Shown here in pieces: positions 1 through 6,816 of a stretch of DNA of 9,212 nt. This DNA comes from JAHDFB01 sp964607315 (GTDB lineage Bacteria > Bacteroidota > Bacteroidia > Chitinophagales > Saprospiraceae), in NCBI GenBank assembly GCA_964607315.1, contig CAZSKA010000164.1, forward strand, positions 1 through 9,212, given 5' to 3'. Under the pieces are notes generated by a model, which was given only the letters and a program-made list of their open reading frames with translations, was not told the DNA's origin and did no database searches. The position numbers were made by a program, and so were the translations under genes. Position 1 is the first letter of the stretch. Each line of letters opens with the position of its first letter.

Positions 1-93
1 GCCTCGCCGTAACTACTGTTATGCCTACGTTTTTTAACTCGAACTAGAAAAATTTAGTATCAAAATTTTATACGACATTTTGAAATTAAATTG
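1..93. repeat. Truncated, diverged copy of an intergenic palindromic repeat
   Basis: This stretch aligns with the right-hand part of the complete element at about 4107-4196. Shared words include CTATTATG-like (16-23), ACGTTTT-like (27-34), AACTCG (36-41) and AGAAAAATT (46-54), and the ends match loosely (GACATTTTGAAATTAAATT here, against GAGCAATATGGAGTTCAATT there). Identity looks like roughly three quarters in the first 55 bases and falls off after that. The left part lies outside the window. No open frame of note crosses it. The homology is seen directly; the element's identity is an inference. Confidence 0.6.
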
Positions 94-96
94 GTA

Positions 97-130
97 TAAA
101 ACAAAAATGCCCCAGAAAATCTGAGGCATT
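97..130 (-). terminator. Intrinsic terminator of sucD
   Basis: On the minus strand a 10-bp stem (AATGCCTCAG with CTGGGGCATT, including one G-U pair; positions 121-130 with 106-115) closes on a 5-nt loop. It is followed directly by TTTGTTTTA. It lies 34 nt beyond the sucD stop codon, where the end of this minus-strand gene block is expected. Stem, loop and U-rich tail are all seen directly. Confidence 0.88.
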
Positions 131-164
131 ATATTTTATATGTGCTTTTATGGATTACATATTA

Positions 165-1037
165 TTATTTTAAAGCTTCTGCCATAGTCTTTCCTATATC
201 TGCAGGAGAATTTACAACGTGGATACCACAAGAAGCCATGATTCTCATTTTCGCTTCAGCTGTATCGTCTTCACCACCGATGATTGCACCAGCGTGACCC
301 ATTGTTCTACCTTTAGGAGCAGTTTGACCTGCGATGAAACCTACAACAGGTTTTTTATTACCTGTGCTTTTGATGTATTCAGAAGCAAGGGCTTCGTAAT
401 TTCCACCTATTTCACCAATCATCACGATACCATCAGTTTCAGGATCTTCCATAAGCATTTTTACAGCTTCTCTTGTAGGAGTTCCTACGATAGGATCACC
501 ACCAATTCCAATAGCTGTAGAGATTCCAAGACCTGCTTTTACGATTTGGTCAGCAGCTTCGTATGTTAGCGTTCCACTTTTAGAAACAACACCAACTCTA
601 CCTTTTTTGAAAACGAAACCAGGCATGATTCCTACTTTTGCTTCATCAGGCGTAATTACACCAGGGCAATTTGGTCCAACTAAAGTAACGTCTTTATCTT
701 CAATATAAGCTTTTACTTTTACCATATCTTGAACTGCAATTCCTTCAGTGATACATATGATAACTTTGATTCCAGCAGCCGCCGCTTCCATAATTGCATC
801 AGGAGCAAAACGTGGAGGTACAAAAATAATAGATGTATTTGCACCTGCTTTATCTACAGCTTCTTGAACTGTGTTATACACAGGTTTGCCAAGGTGTTCT
901 TGACCGCCTTTACCAGGAGTTACACCACCTACAACATTTGTTCCATAATCTATCATTTGGCCAGCGTGAAAGCTACCTTCTTTACCTGTAAAACCCTGAA
1001 CTATTATTTTAGAATCTTTATTTACTAATACGCTCAT
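165..1037 (-). CDS. sucD: Succinyl-CoA ligase (ADP-forming), alpha subunit
   Basis: This is the alpha subunit of succinyl-CoA synthetase, which interconverts succinyl-CoA and succinate with substrate-level phosphorylation in the TCA cycle, in the cytoplasm. The 290-residue length is usual for the family. The N-terminal CoA-binding Rossmann domain shows GFTGKEG (15-21), the GVTPGKGG loop (38-45) and GPNCPG (121-126). The C-terminal ligase domain carries the phosphorylated active-site histidine in GHAGAIIGG (His248). The partner beta subunit (sucC) is not in the window; in many Bacteroidota the two genes are not adjacent. The ATG start lies only 2 nt after the stop of the FtsB/DivIC-like gene, so the two are probably cotranscribed. 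A strong terminator follows. Identification is secure. Confidence 0.97.
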   Translation of the reverse strand: MSVLVNKDSKIIVQGFTGKEGSFHAGQMIDYGTNVVGGVTPGKGGQEHLGKPVYNTVQEAVDKAGANTSIIFVPPRFAPDAIMEAAAAGIKVIICITEGIAVQDMVKVKAYIEDKDVTLVGPNCPGVITPDEAKVGIMPGFVFKKGRVGVVSKSGTLTYEAADQIVKAGLGISTAIGIGGDPIVGTPTREAVKMLMEDPETDGIVMIGEIGGNYEALASEYIKSTGNKKPVVGFIAGQTAPKGRTMGHAGAIIGGEDDTAEAKMRIMASCGIHVVNSPADIGKTMAEALK

Positions 1038-1039
1038 AT

Positions 1040-1354
1040 TTAATTTTCTTCTTTTTTAATTACGACTATTTCTTCATTTGGTTTATGCATAAAATAGCGT
1101 TCTCTAGCGTATTTCTCTTTGAAGTTATTAATGTGATCAAGTTGTTTTCTTGTTTCCACTATTTTTTCAGAATAGTTCAATTGATCTTCGTGAAGCTTGT
1201 CGAGTTTCTGGTTGAGATATCGATGAGAGCTTACATTATATTTATCAAAAATTAATACCCAAACTAAAAAGGCTACCAATGCAATGGTATATTTATTAAT
1301 CCACACTTTTGCGGATTTCCATTTAAATTTATCTAGTACTTTCTTGATATTCAT
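1040..1354 (-). CDS. FtsB/DivIC-family septum formation initiator protein
   Basis: This 104-residue protein has the FtsB/DivIC layout: a short basic cytoplasmic start, one membrane segment (about 22-37, ALVAFLVWVLIF), then an extracytoplasmic coiled coil (about 44-78). It ends with the family signature KEKYARERYFMHKPNEEIVVI-like segment (79-99), in which YARE and the closing hydrophobic strand are characteristic. Members form a complex with FtsL and FtsQ/DivIB at the division site. Its place just downstream of eno mirrors the eno-ftsB order of E. coli, which supports the assignment. FtsB and DivIC cannot be told apart from sequence alone. It is 110 bp from eno and 2 nt from sucD. Confidence 0.85.
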   Translation of the reverse strand: MNIKKVLDKFKWKSAKVWINKYTIALVAFLVWVLIFDKYNVSSHRYLNQKLDKLHEDQLNYSEKIVETRKQLDHINNFKEKYARERYFMHKPNEEIVVIKKEEN

Positions 1355-1401
1355 AATCGTCTATTGAACACATTAAATAATTATGTAAAGTGTAATTAAT
1401 A

Positions 1402-1435
1402 CAAAATTAAATAAATATCAAGGATATTGTACAAA
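1402..1435 (-). promoter_or_regulatory. Candidate promoter for the FtsB-like gene and sucD
   Basis: On the minus strand, TAATTTTG (1402-1409) fits the Bacteroidota -7 box TAnnTTTG. A TTTG (1432-1435) lies 22 nt upstream as a possible -33 box. The spacing is slightly longer than the usual 19-21 nt and the region is AT-rich, so a chance match is possible. It would place a start about 40-45 nt before the FtsB-like ATG. Confidence 0.35.
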
Positions 1436-1460
1436 AACAATAAGAAAACCTTTGTTTTCT
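1433..1460 (-). terminator. Possible weak terminator after eno
   Basis: A perfect 7-bp stem (AGAAAAC with GTTTTCT, 1443-1449 and 1454-1460) with a 4-nt loop lies 5 nt past the eno stop. On the minus strand it is followed by TATTGTTTTTG. The stem is AT-rich and the U-run is interrupted, so termination is probably partial at best. Confidence 0.4.
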
Positions 1461-1464
1461 AATC

Positions 1465-2751
1465 TTATAATCCAAAGATAGACTTACCTGGATAAATTCC
1501 CATGTCGCCTAATTCTTCTTCTATTCTAAGTAACTGGTTGTATTTAGCGATTCTATCACTTCTACTAGCAGAACCTGTTTTTATCTGACCCGTATTCAAT
1601 GCAACTGCTAAATCAGCGATTGTTGTATCTTCAGTTTCACCAGATCTATGGCTCATTACACTAGTAAACGCATTTCTCGTCGCCATGTTTACAGCATCTA
1701 TAGTTTCTGTCAAACTTCCGATTTGATTTACCTTAATCAAAATAGAATTTGCAGAACTTTCTTCTATACCTCTAGCTAATCTTTTCGTATTGGTAACGAA
1801 TAGATCATCACCTACTAACTGCACTTTGTCTCCCATCTTTGCATTAAGCGCTTTCCAACCGTCCCAATCATCTTCATCAAGTCCATCTTCTATAGAAATA
1901 ATAGGATATTTATCTACCCATCCTTTCCAATAATCAACCATTTCAGAACTAGTTAGTTTATCACCAGTACTTTTATGAAAGTGATATACTTTTTCTTTAG
2001 CATCGTAGAATTCAGAAGCTGCAGCATCCATACCTATCATAATATCTTCACCTGGTCTATAACCTGCACTTTCTATCGCTTTTAATACAATTTTTACAGC
2101 TTCTTCATTAGACTTGATATTTGGGGCAAACCCACCTTCGTCTCCTACATTCGTTGAGAATCCACCAGCTTTTAATACTTTCTTTAAGTGATGAAATGTC
2201 TCCACACCCATTCTTAAAGCTTCAGAAAAATAGTCTGCACCTACAGGGATAATCATGAATTCCTGAAAATCAATACTATTGTCAGCATGTGATCCTCCGT
2301 TTAATATATTCATCATAGGAACGGGAAGAACATGTGCATTTACACCTCCTATATATCTGTAAAGTGATTGGCCACTTACTTCAGCAGCAGCTTTTGCAGC
2401 AGCTAAAGAAACTCCCAAGATCGCATTTGCTCCTAGTTTTGATTTATTCTCTGTACCATCAAGTTCAATCATAGCTTCATCAATGGCGATTTGGTCCATA
2501 ACATCCATACCTACTAAGGTTTCTGCTATTGGTCCGTTCACGTTTTCACATGCACCTAAAACACCTTTCCCAAGAAATCTTCCTTTGTCGTCATCTCTTA
2601 ATTCTACTGCTTCATATTTACCAGTTGAGGCACCGCTCGGCACAGCTGCTCTACCTACGTGGCCACTTGTTGTTAAAACTTCTACTTCTACAGTAGGATT
2701 TCCTCTCGAGTCTAAAATCTCGCGTGAGCGAATATCAAGAATGCTACTCAT
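1465..2751 (-). CDS. eno: Enolase (phosphopyruvate hydratase)
   Basis: Enolase converts 2-phosphoglycerate to phosphoenolpyruvate in glycolysis and gluconeogenesis, as a cytoplasmic Mg2+-dependent enzyme. The 428-residue length is normal. The N-terminal capping domain shows the mobile loop PSGASTG (38-44). The C-terminal barrel carries the acid/base glutamate in GDEGG (Glu205), metal ligands Asp242 (GMDAAASEFYD), Glu288 (SIEDG) and Asp315 (VGDD), catalytic Lys340 (LIKVNQIG), the SHRSGETED loop (367-375) and Lys391 (GQIKTGS). All expected active-site residues are present. It starts at ATG 15 nt after the carA stop, which implies cotranscription. A hairpin and a possible promoter separate it from the FtsB-like gene downstream. 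Identification is secure. Confidence 0.98.
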   Translation of the reverse strand: MSSILDIRSREILDSRGNPTVEVEVLTTSGHVGRAAVPSGASTGKYEAVELRDDDKGRFLGKGVLGACENVNGPIAETLVGMDVMDQIAIDEAMIELDGTENKSKLGANAILGVSLAAAKAAAEVSGQSLYRYIGGVNAHVLPVPMMNILNGGSHADNSIDFQEFMIIPVGADYFSEALRMGVETFHHLKKVLKAGGFSTNVGDEGGFAPNIKSNEEAVKIVLKAIESAGYRPGEDIMIGMDAAASEFYDAKEKVYHFHKSTGDKLTSSEMVDYWKGWVDKYPIISIEDGLDEDDWDGWKALNAKMGDKVQLVGDDLFVTNTKRLARGIEESSANSILIKVNQIGSLTETIDAVNMATRNAFTSVMSHRSGETEDTTIADLAVALNTGQIKTGSASRSDRIAKYNQLLRIEEELGDMGIYPGKSIFGL

Positions 2752-2766
2752 AATTTGTGATTTTGT

Positions 2767-3879
2767 TTATTGTTTAAACTTTTTGACGTTATCAAGAAAC
2801 TTGTCAAAAAGATATCTAGAATCATGTGGTCCAGGGTTTGCCTCTGGATGATGTTGAACAGAAAAAGCAGGTTTTCCTATTACTTCGATTCCTTCTATTG
2901 TATCATCATTTAAGTTTCTGTGTGTTATTCTTATTGAATCACTTTTTGCTTCTAATTCTTCTCTATTTACAGCAAAACCATGATTTTGGGTAGTGATTTC
3001 GCACTTTCCAGTATCTAAGTTTATTACAGGATGATTCGCTCCTCTGTGTCCGTGATGCATCTTATAAGTAGAAATACCTTGAGCAAGAGAAAGAATTTGA
3101 TGACCTAAACAAATCCCAAAAGTTGGTTTTCCACTTTCTAAGATTTTTTTTGTTGTTTCTACAGCGTAGGCCATAGTAGATGGATCACCAGGTCCATTAG
3201 ACAAGAAGAATCCATCTGGATTCCATGCTTGCAAAGTTTCAAAATCTGTTTTTGCAGGGAAAACTTTAAGATAAGCTCCTCTTTCAGCAATACAATTTAG
3301 AATATTGGTTTTTGTACCAAAATCCAATACAGCAACTTTATATTGATCGTCTGGACATCCAAGGTAATAAGCTTCAGAAGTACTCACTTTACTTGCTAAT
3401 TCAAGACCATCCATGCTAGGAGTCTCTTCCAAGATTTTCTTAAGCGTTTCTATATCTTCATATTCACTGCTTATTACAGCATTCATTACTCCTTTATCTC
3501 GAATTCGCTTCACCACTTCTCTCGTGTCAATGTCGGAAATGCAAACAAGATTTTCTCTTTCGAAATAATCTTGAATAGATTGATCTGCCATAGGTCTATG
3601 GTAATCTATCGTGAAATTTTTACAGATTAAGCCAGCGATTTGTACATTTTTACTTTCTGTATCACCTGCTTTTGTTCCATAATTTCCAATGTGTGCATTG
3701 GTCATTAGTAGAATTTGCTTGTAATATGAAGGATCAGTAAAAACTTCTTGATATCCAGTCATACCTGTATTAAAACAGATTTCACCTGATGTTGTACTTT
3801 TTACACCGTATGCTTTTCCTCTGAAAACTGTGCCATCTTCAAGAAGTAAAGTGGCTGTATGGGTTCCAATGTGACTCAC
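2767..3879 (-). CDS. carA: Carbamoyl-phosphate synthase, small (glutaminase) subunit
   Basis: CarA hydrolyses glutamine and passes ammonia to CarB for carbamoyl phosphate synthesis, the entry to pyrimidines and arginine. The 370-residue protein has the N-terminal CarA domain (about 8-140, including FNTGMTGYQEVFTDPSY) and a C-terminal class I glutamine amidotransferase domain (about 180-365). The latter shows SNGPGDPS (227-234), the nucleophile Cys257 in GICLGHQ, HHGHRGANHPV (275-285), QNHG (298-301) and the His344/Glu346 pair in QHHPEANPGPHDS. The start used here is GTG: no ATG occurs between it and the upstream in-frame stop (TAG about 50 nt upstream), and the first internal Met (residue 40) would cut into the conserved domain. 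carB is not in the window. The carA-eno pairing is common in Flavobacteriia. Confidence 0.97.
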   Translation of the reverse strand: MSHIGTHTATLLLEDGTVFRGKAYGVKSTTSGEICFNTGMTGYQEVFTDPSYYKQILLMTNAHIGNYGTKAGDTESKNVQIAGLICKNFTIDYHRPMADQSIQDYFERENLVCISDIDTREVVKRIRDKGVMNAVISSEYEDIETLKKILEETPSMDGLELASKVSTSEAYYLGCPDDQYKVAVLDFGTKTNILNCIAERGAYLKVFPAKTDFETLQAWNPDGFFLSNGPGDPSTMAYAVETTKKILESGKPTFGICLGHQILSLAQGISTYKMHHGHRGANHPVINLDTGKCEITTQNHGFAVNREELEAKSDSIRITHRNLNDDTIEGIEVIGKPAFSVQHHPEANPGPHDSRYLFDKFLDNVKKFKQ

Positions 3880-3907
3880 TGTTGTAGCGTTTTTTTTAAA
3901 ATTCGTG

Positions 3908-3935
3908 CAAATATAGTAAACAAAGAGAATTCTCT
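3908..3935 (-). promoter_or_regulatory. Candidate carA promoter with overlapping palindrome
   Basis: On the minus strand, TATATTTG (3908-3915) is an exact match to the Bacteroidota -7 box TAnnTTTG and lies 28 nt before the carA GTG. Eight bases upstream is a perfect 12-bp palindrome, AGAGAATTCTCT (3924-3935), in the spacer region where a repressor could sit. No clear -33 TTG is found at the expected distance. The box and the palindrome are seen directly; operator function is inference. Confidence 0.45.
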
Positions 3936-3999
3936 ACATATTTATTAGTGTTGGTTTTTAGCAATTTACGTTTATGTATTTTGATTGTTCTTTTTTCTT

Positions 4000-4030
4000 C
4001 TAAATTACTTTATGATAAGAGGTAATTTAG
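4000..4030. repeat. Perfect 9-bp inverted repeat in the carA upstream region
   Basis: CTAAATTAC (4000-4008) and GTAATTTAG (4022-4030) are perfect inverted arms around a 13-nt loop. Neither strand has a U-run after the stem (the T-run at 3991-3996 is on the wrong side), so it does not look like a terminator. It lies 15 bp from the MITE-like element. It could be a binding site or part of an older repeat. Confidence 0.4.
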
Positions 4031-4045
4031 GTTTCGAAATTATAC

Positions 4046-4197
4046 AAATTGAACTACATAATGCTCCATATCTTTCTAATTAACTTCCCTATTTCTTCGT
4101 TGAAAAGCTTCACGTAAACCTATTATGTCTGCGTTTTCAACTCGGACAAGAAAAATTAAATGATAAAATCTAATGGGAGCAATATGGAGTTCAATTT
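4046..4197. repeat. MITE-like element with terminal inverted repeats
   Basis: The ends are inverted repeats of 22 bp with two mismatches: 4046-4067 (core ATTGAACTACATAATGCTCC) against the complement of 4176-4197 (core ATTGAACTCCATATTGCTCC). A second inner pair, GTTGAAAA-GC (4099-4108) against the complement of GCGTTTTCAAC (4131-4141), makes the whole 152 bp a loose palindrome centred near 4120. No protein is encoded. A diverged second copy begins the window (1-93), so it is a dispersed repeat and not unique DNA. No target-site duplication is clear. The structure is seen directly; classification as a MITE is inference. Confidence 0.65.
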
Positions 4198-4364
4198 TTT
4201 TTACTTTAAAAAGAGCGTTTTAAGATCAAAGCTTTAATAGAAGATATTTATAAAAGATAACTATAAAGCATATTAAAAGTGAGATGGTTTTTATAAATAA
4301 TTTTAATGCTATTAAATTCTGAAACTACTATGAATATTAACTCTCCTCAATATTTTTTGCACAC
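4198..4364. other. AT-rich intergenic stretch, no gene seen
   Basis: This is the rest of the 485-bp gap between carA and the GSCFA gene. No open frame with recognisable content is present. An imperfect inverted repeat, AGCATATTAAAA (4267-4278) against TTTTAATGCT (4301-4310) with a 2-nt bulge, is the only structure noted and is weak in such AT-rich DNA. Confidence 0.5.
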
Positions 4365-5282
4365 TTAATCGAAAGTTAAGTGCGGGATTTCTTCTTTTAA
4401 CTGCTGGAATTGGTTCTTGATTTTTTGAATTGTTTTTTCGTTTTGGGGACTGCTAGGATTGAAGGAACGATGATTTTTAAGTCGACGCCATTTTTCTATT
4501 TTTTTCATGAGCTCTTGAGATTTTGGAGTCATGTATGCTTCAGTAAATTTATCCCATACATAATCTACTGATTCTACTGATGGATGTACAAGGTCAGATG
4601 TGTAAAATCGATAATCTCTTAATTCGTCCAAAACGATTTCATAAGACGGAAAGTATGAGACTTTTGTCTGGTGTACTGCTGTTATGAGGTGTGCTTTCGA
4701 CAATTGATTTTCTATAAAGCCATCTTTTAAATGCCTCACGGGTGAGATGGTAAATATGATGTTTTTGGCTTCCGCCAAATGTTTAATCTGATGTAAATCG
4801 GAAACGATATCTTCTATAGACATCAATGATTTATTAAATAATTGACTGGGCTGTTTATGGCAGTTTGCCACTATTTCTTGTTCTTTGGAATACACATGCG
4901 CGGTCCCAAGAGTAACTACCAAAACCTTGGCTTCTGTCCATCTTTCCTGAAATTCCTTTTGGGCTTGACCCAAAACATCCAAAAATCCAGCTTTATCTTT
5001 AGCTCGCAAATCCATGTGAAAGTCATAATGACAAATCATTCCATCTCTTTCAACATACCGATTTTCATCAAGCTCTTCCTTCGCTAATAATAGATTCATC
5101 ATTTTTAAAATAGATCTACTATTATATAAGATACCTGTAGGATTCGTCAAACTGCCAAAACCATTATACCTAAGCTTCTGTTGAATATTTTCTGCAAAAC
5201 AAGATCCAAAAGAAATGATGAAATCCTGATGATCAATCTGAAATTCACCTTGCTTTATCTGTATTTCGGTCCTCCAATTCAT
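4365..5282 (-). CDS. GSCFA domain-containing protein (SGNH-hydrolase-like)
   Basis: This 305-residue protein has the name-giving GSCFA motif at 26-30, preceded by hydrophobic residues (FIIS), and an NPTG..YN segment (47-54). Further family features are TLGTAHVY (124-131), NCHK (140-143), ISPVRH (179-184) and DLVHPS (230-235). The early Ser in GSCFA and the late Asp/His in DLVHPS resemble block I and block V of SGNH/GDSL hydrolases, so Ser27, Asp230 and His233 are plausible catalytic residues. No signal peptide or membrane segment is visible, so it is probably cytoplasmic. The substrate is unknown for the family. It stands alone: 485 bp separate it from carA downstream, and it is divergent from the peptidase gene 90 bp away. 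Confidence 0.88.
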   Translation of the reverse strand: MNWRTEIQIKQGEFQIDHQDFIISFGSCFAENIQQKLRYNGFGSLTNPTGILYNSRSILKMMNLLLAKEELDENRYVERDGMICHYDFHMDLRAKDKAGFLDVLGQAQKEFQERWTEAKVLVVTLGTAHVYSKEQEIVANCHKQPSQLFNKSLMSIEDIVSDLHQIKHLAEAKNIIFTISPVRHLKDGFIENQLSKAHLITAVHQTKVSYFPSYEIVLDELRDYRFYTSDLVHPSVESVDYVWDKFTEAYMTPKSQELMKKIEKWRRLKNHRSFNPSSPQNEKTIQKIKNQFQQLKEEIPHLTFD

Positions 5283-5334
5283 AGGGTAAAAGTACGATGA
5301 ATTATTTTTTGAATTACAATCTCTTTATGTTCTG

Positions 5335-5347
5335 CGTTAAATTAACG
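5335..5347. promoter_or_regulatory. Palindrome in the divergent GSCFA/peptidase intergenic region
   Basis: CGTTAAATTAACG is a perfect inverted repeat with 6-bp arms around one central base. It lies 25 bp upstream of the peptidase ATG and 52 bp upstream of the GSCFA ATG, in a 90-bp divergent gap, and could serve as a shared operator. No convincing TAnnTTTG box was found for either gene. Function is inference. Confidence 0.3.
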
Positions 5348-5372
5348 TAATTTATAAATAAAATATCTATTC

Positions 5373-6653
5373 ATGCGAATTATCATATTCCTTCTTTTGC
5401 TTATTCCTTTTACTTCCAGTGCGAGTGAAGATCTTAAAGCTTTTATTAAAAAGCAATTTCCTCGGGCTGAAATAAAAAGTTCTGACGCCAAGTATCATTA
5501 TCGCTTTCAGTATGAAGTTACTATACAACAATGGATTGATCACGACGATCATTCCAAAGGAACATTTCCACAGCGTATATTTTTATCGCATTACTTGAAG
5601 GCAGCACCTATGTTGATGGTGACAGAAGGTTATAATGCAGGTCCACGCCATTATGAATTAACGGAGATTCTAACGAGTAATCAGTTGATTGTTGAGTATA
5701 GATTTTTTGGAAAATCTAAACCAGAGCAAGTGGATTATACGTATTTGACAAATGCTCAGGCAATGGAGGATTTACATAGGATAAATAAGGCTTTTAAGAA
5801 GTTTTATAAAAAAGAATGGATTAGTACAGGCATTTCAAAAGGAGGAACAACATGTATGTATTATAAAGCGACATATCCACGAGATGTACGTGTAGCAATT
5901 CCATATGTTGCTCCTTTACCAAATGCAAGAGAGGATAAACGGACAGAGGCATTAATTGCAACAGTAGGAGATGATGCTTGTAGACAGAATTTGTTTGCTT
6001 TTCAGCAACATGCTTTGAGTATTCAAGATAGTTTATTGGCTTACGCCCAAAAAGATAAAGAAGAAAATAATCTGACATTTAATAGAATAGAGGGATTAGA
6101 AAAAGCGATAGAGTATGCGATATTGGAGTATACGTTTTCATTCTGGCAAATGGGACATGATTGTTCTGATATTCCAACGAATAAGTCAGCTAAAGCTACT
6201 TATAAGAGTATAAAGAATATCGTAGGAATAGATTTTTATAGTGATGGAGTTATAGCATTTTATGAACCTGCCTTTTATCAATTTATGAAAGAGAATGGAT
6301 ATTATGGATTCATGCATAAGCATCTGGAGGAAGGAATTAAACATGTAAAAGCATATGACAATTCTATTTTCGCACCACAAAATGTAGATCTTACCTATGA
6401 TCCAAGTTATAACAACTGGGTAAAGAAACGACTTGATGCAAAGGCTAAAAGGATGTTGATTATACAAGGAGAATATGACCCTTGGGGTGCATTGACTTAT
6501 AAACCATTAGATGAAAATAAAGTGAAATTGTTTGTAAAGGAAGGAGGCTCACATAGAGTAAGAATCAAAGACTTTTCAAATCAAGAACAAAAGGATATAT
6601 ATAATGTGTTGAGTACGTGGTTAAAAGCAGATATTAAGCCATTGAAGAGTTAA
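5373..6653 (+). CDS. Secreted S28/S37 (PS-10)-type serine aminopeptidase
   Basis: This 426-residue protein starts with a signal peptide: a short start with Arg2, a hydrophobic core (IIIFLLLLIPF, 3-13) and likely cleavage after SSA (17). The mature part is an alpha/beta hydrolase of the tripeptidyl-aminopeptidase type. It has the oxyanion-side EGYNAG (85-90), the EYRFFGKS segment (108-115, compare EHRFFGxS in the family), nucleophile elbow GISKGG with Ser155, the acid in GEYDPWG (Asp369), and the base in GGSH (His394). All three members of the triad are present in the right order. It probably removes short peptides from the N-terminus of periplasmic or extracellular peptides; exact specificity cannot be read from sequence. 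It is monocistronic, with a weak hairpin after the stop. Whether it belongs to S28 or S37 is uncertain; the S37/PS-10 annotation is usual in Bacteroidota. Confidence 0.85.
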   Translation: MRIIIFLLLLIPFTSSASEDLKAFIKKQFPRAEIKSSDAKYHYRFQYEVTIQQWIDHDDHSKGTFPQRIFLSHYLKAAPMLMVTEGYNAGPRHYELTEILTSNQLIVEYRFFGKSKPEQVDYTYLTNAQAMEDLHRINKAFKKFYKKEWISTGISKGGTTCMYYKATYPRDVRVAIPYVAPLPNAREDKRTEALIATVGDDACRQNLFAFQQHALSIQDSLLAYAQKDKEENNLTFNRIEGLEKAIEYAILEYTFSFWQMGHDCSDIPTNKSAKATYKSIKNIVGIDFYSDGVIAFYEPAFYQFMKENGYYGFMHKHLEEGIKHVKAYDNSIFAPQNVDLTYDPSYNNWVKKRLDAKAKRMLIIQGEYDPWGALTYKPLDENKVKLFVKEGGSHRVRIKDFSNQEQKDIYNVLSTWLKADIKPLKS

Positions 6654-6655
6654 AT

Positions 6656-6680
6656 TTGTTGTATAAACAACTAATTTTTA
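6656..6680 (+). terminator. Weak candidate terminator of the peptidase gene
   Basis: TTGTT (6656-6660) can pair with AACAA (6666-6670) around a 5-nt loop, followed four bases on by TTTTT (6675-6679). It starts 3 nt after the stop codon, which is the right place, but a 5-bp AT-rich stem is marginal. Confidence 0.35.
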
Positions 6681-6692
6681 ATAAGTTATTAA
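6678..6692. promoter_or_regulatory. 15-bp palindrome upstream of the aromatic operon promoter
   Basis: TTAATAAGTTATTAA has perfect 7-bp arms around a single G. It ends 11 bp before the proposed -33 box of the pheA operon, a position suited to an activator or repressor. The DNA is very AT-rich, so chance is a serious alternative. Confidence 0.25.
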
Positions 6693-6703
6693 CATAGAAA
6701 TGA

Positions 6704-6734
6704 TTTGTAGCTTTCCATATTGTTTATATATTAG
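6704..6734 (+). promoter_or_regulatory. Candidate promoter of the pheA-tyrA operon
   Basis: TTTG (6704-6707) and TATATTAG (6727-6734) are separated by 19 nt, the spacing of Bacteroidota housekeeping promoters (TTTG ... TAnnTTTG). The second box has one mismatch in its TTTG part. Transcription would begin near 6740, about 15 nt before the leader-peptide ATG, as expected for an attenuator leader. Confidence 0.5.
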
Positions 6735-6753
6735 TGCCTGAATTTTAATACAG

Positions 6754-6816
6754 ATGAGATATACATATACATATTTTAGTTTCTTTTATTTCTGGATGAA
6801 GTCCATTGGTAGGTGA
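6754..6816 (+). CDS. Tyr/Phe-rich attenuator leader peptide
   Basis: This is a short open frame of 20 codons (ATG to TGA). Residues 3-14 read YTYTYFSFFYFW: four Tyr (all TAT), four Phe (two TTT, two TTC) and one Trp, so nine of twelve residues are aromatic. An in-frame TGA at 6739-6741 rules out a longer N-terminus. It lies between a candidate promoter and an intrinsic terminator, ahead of the genes for Phe and Tyr synthesis. That composition and position are the marks of a regulatory leader peptide such as enterobacterial PheL. Its job would be to sense charged tRNA-Tyr and tRNA-Phe by ribosome stalling. The peptide itself is not expected to have a function. The reading frame is certain; translation is inferred. 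Confidence 0.85.
   Translation: MRYTYTYFSFFYFWMKSIGR

Noticed and set aside
219..569. Open frames on the plus strand opposite sucD (also 729-1028)
   Set aside because: They lie wholly antisense to a secure gene and have low-complexity, Ser/Thr/Cys-rich translations with no family motif.
2483..2851. Plus-strand open frame across the eno start and carA end
   Set aside because: It is antisense to two conserved genes and has no recognisable domain.
4355..4382. Hairpin CACTTAA/TTAAGTG at the GSCFA stop codon as a terminator
   Set aside because: On the minus strand it is followed by an A-run, not a U-run; it also overlaps the last codons, so it is likely fortuitous.
5821..6467. Minus-strand open frames inside the peptidase gene
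   Set aside because: They are shadows of a gene with signal peptide and intact catalytic triad; their translations look random.
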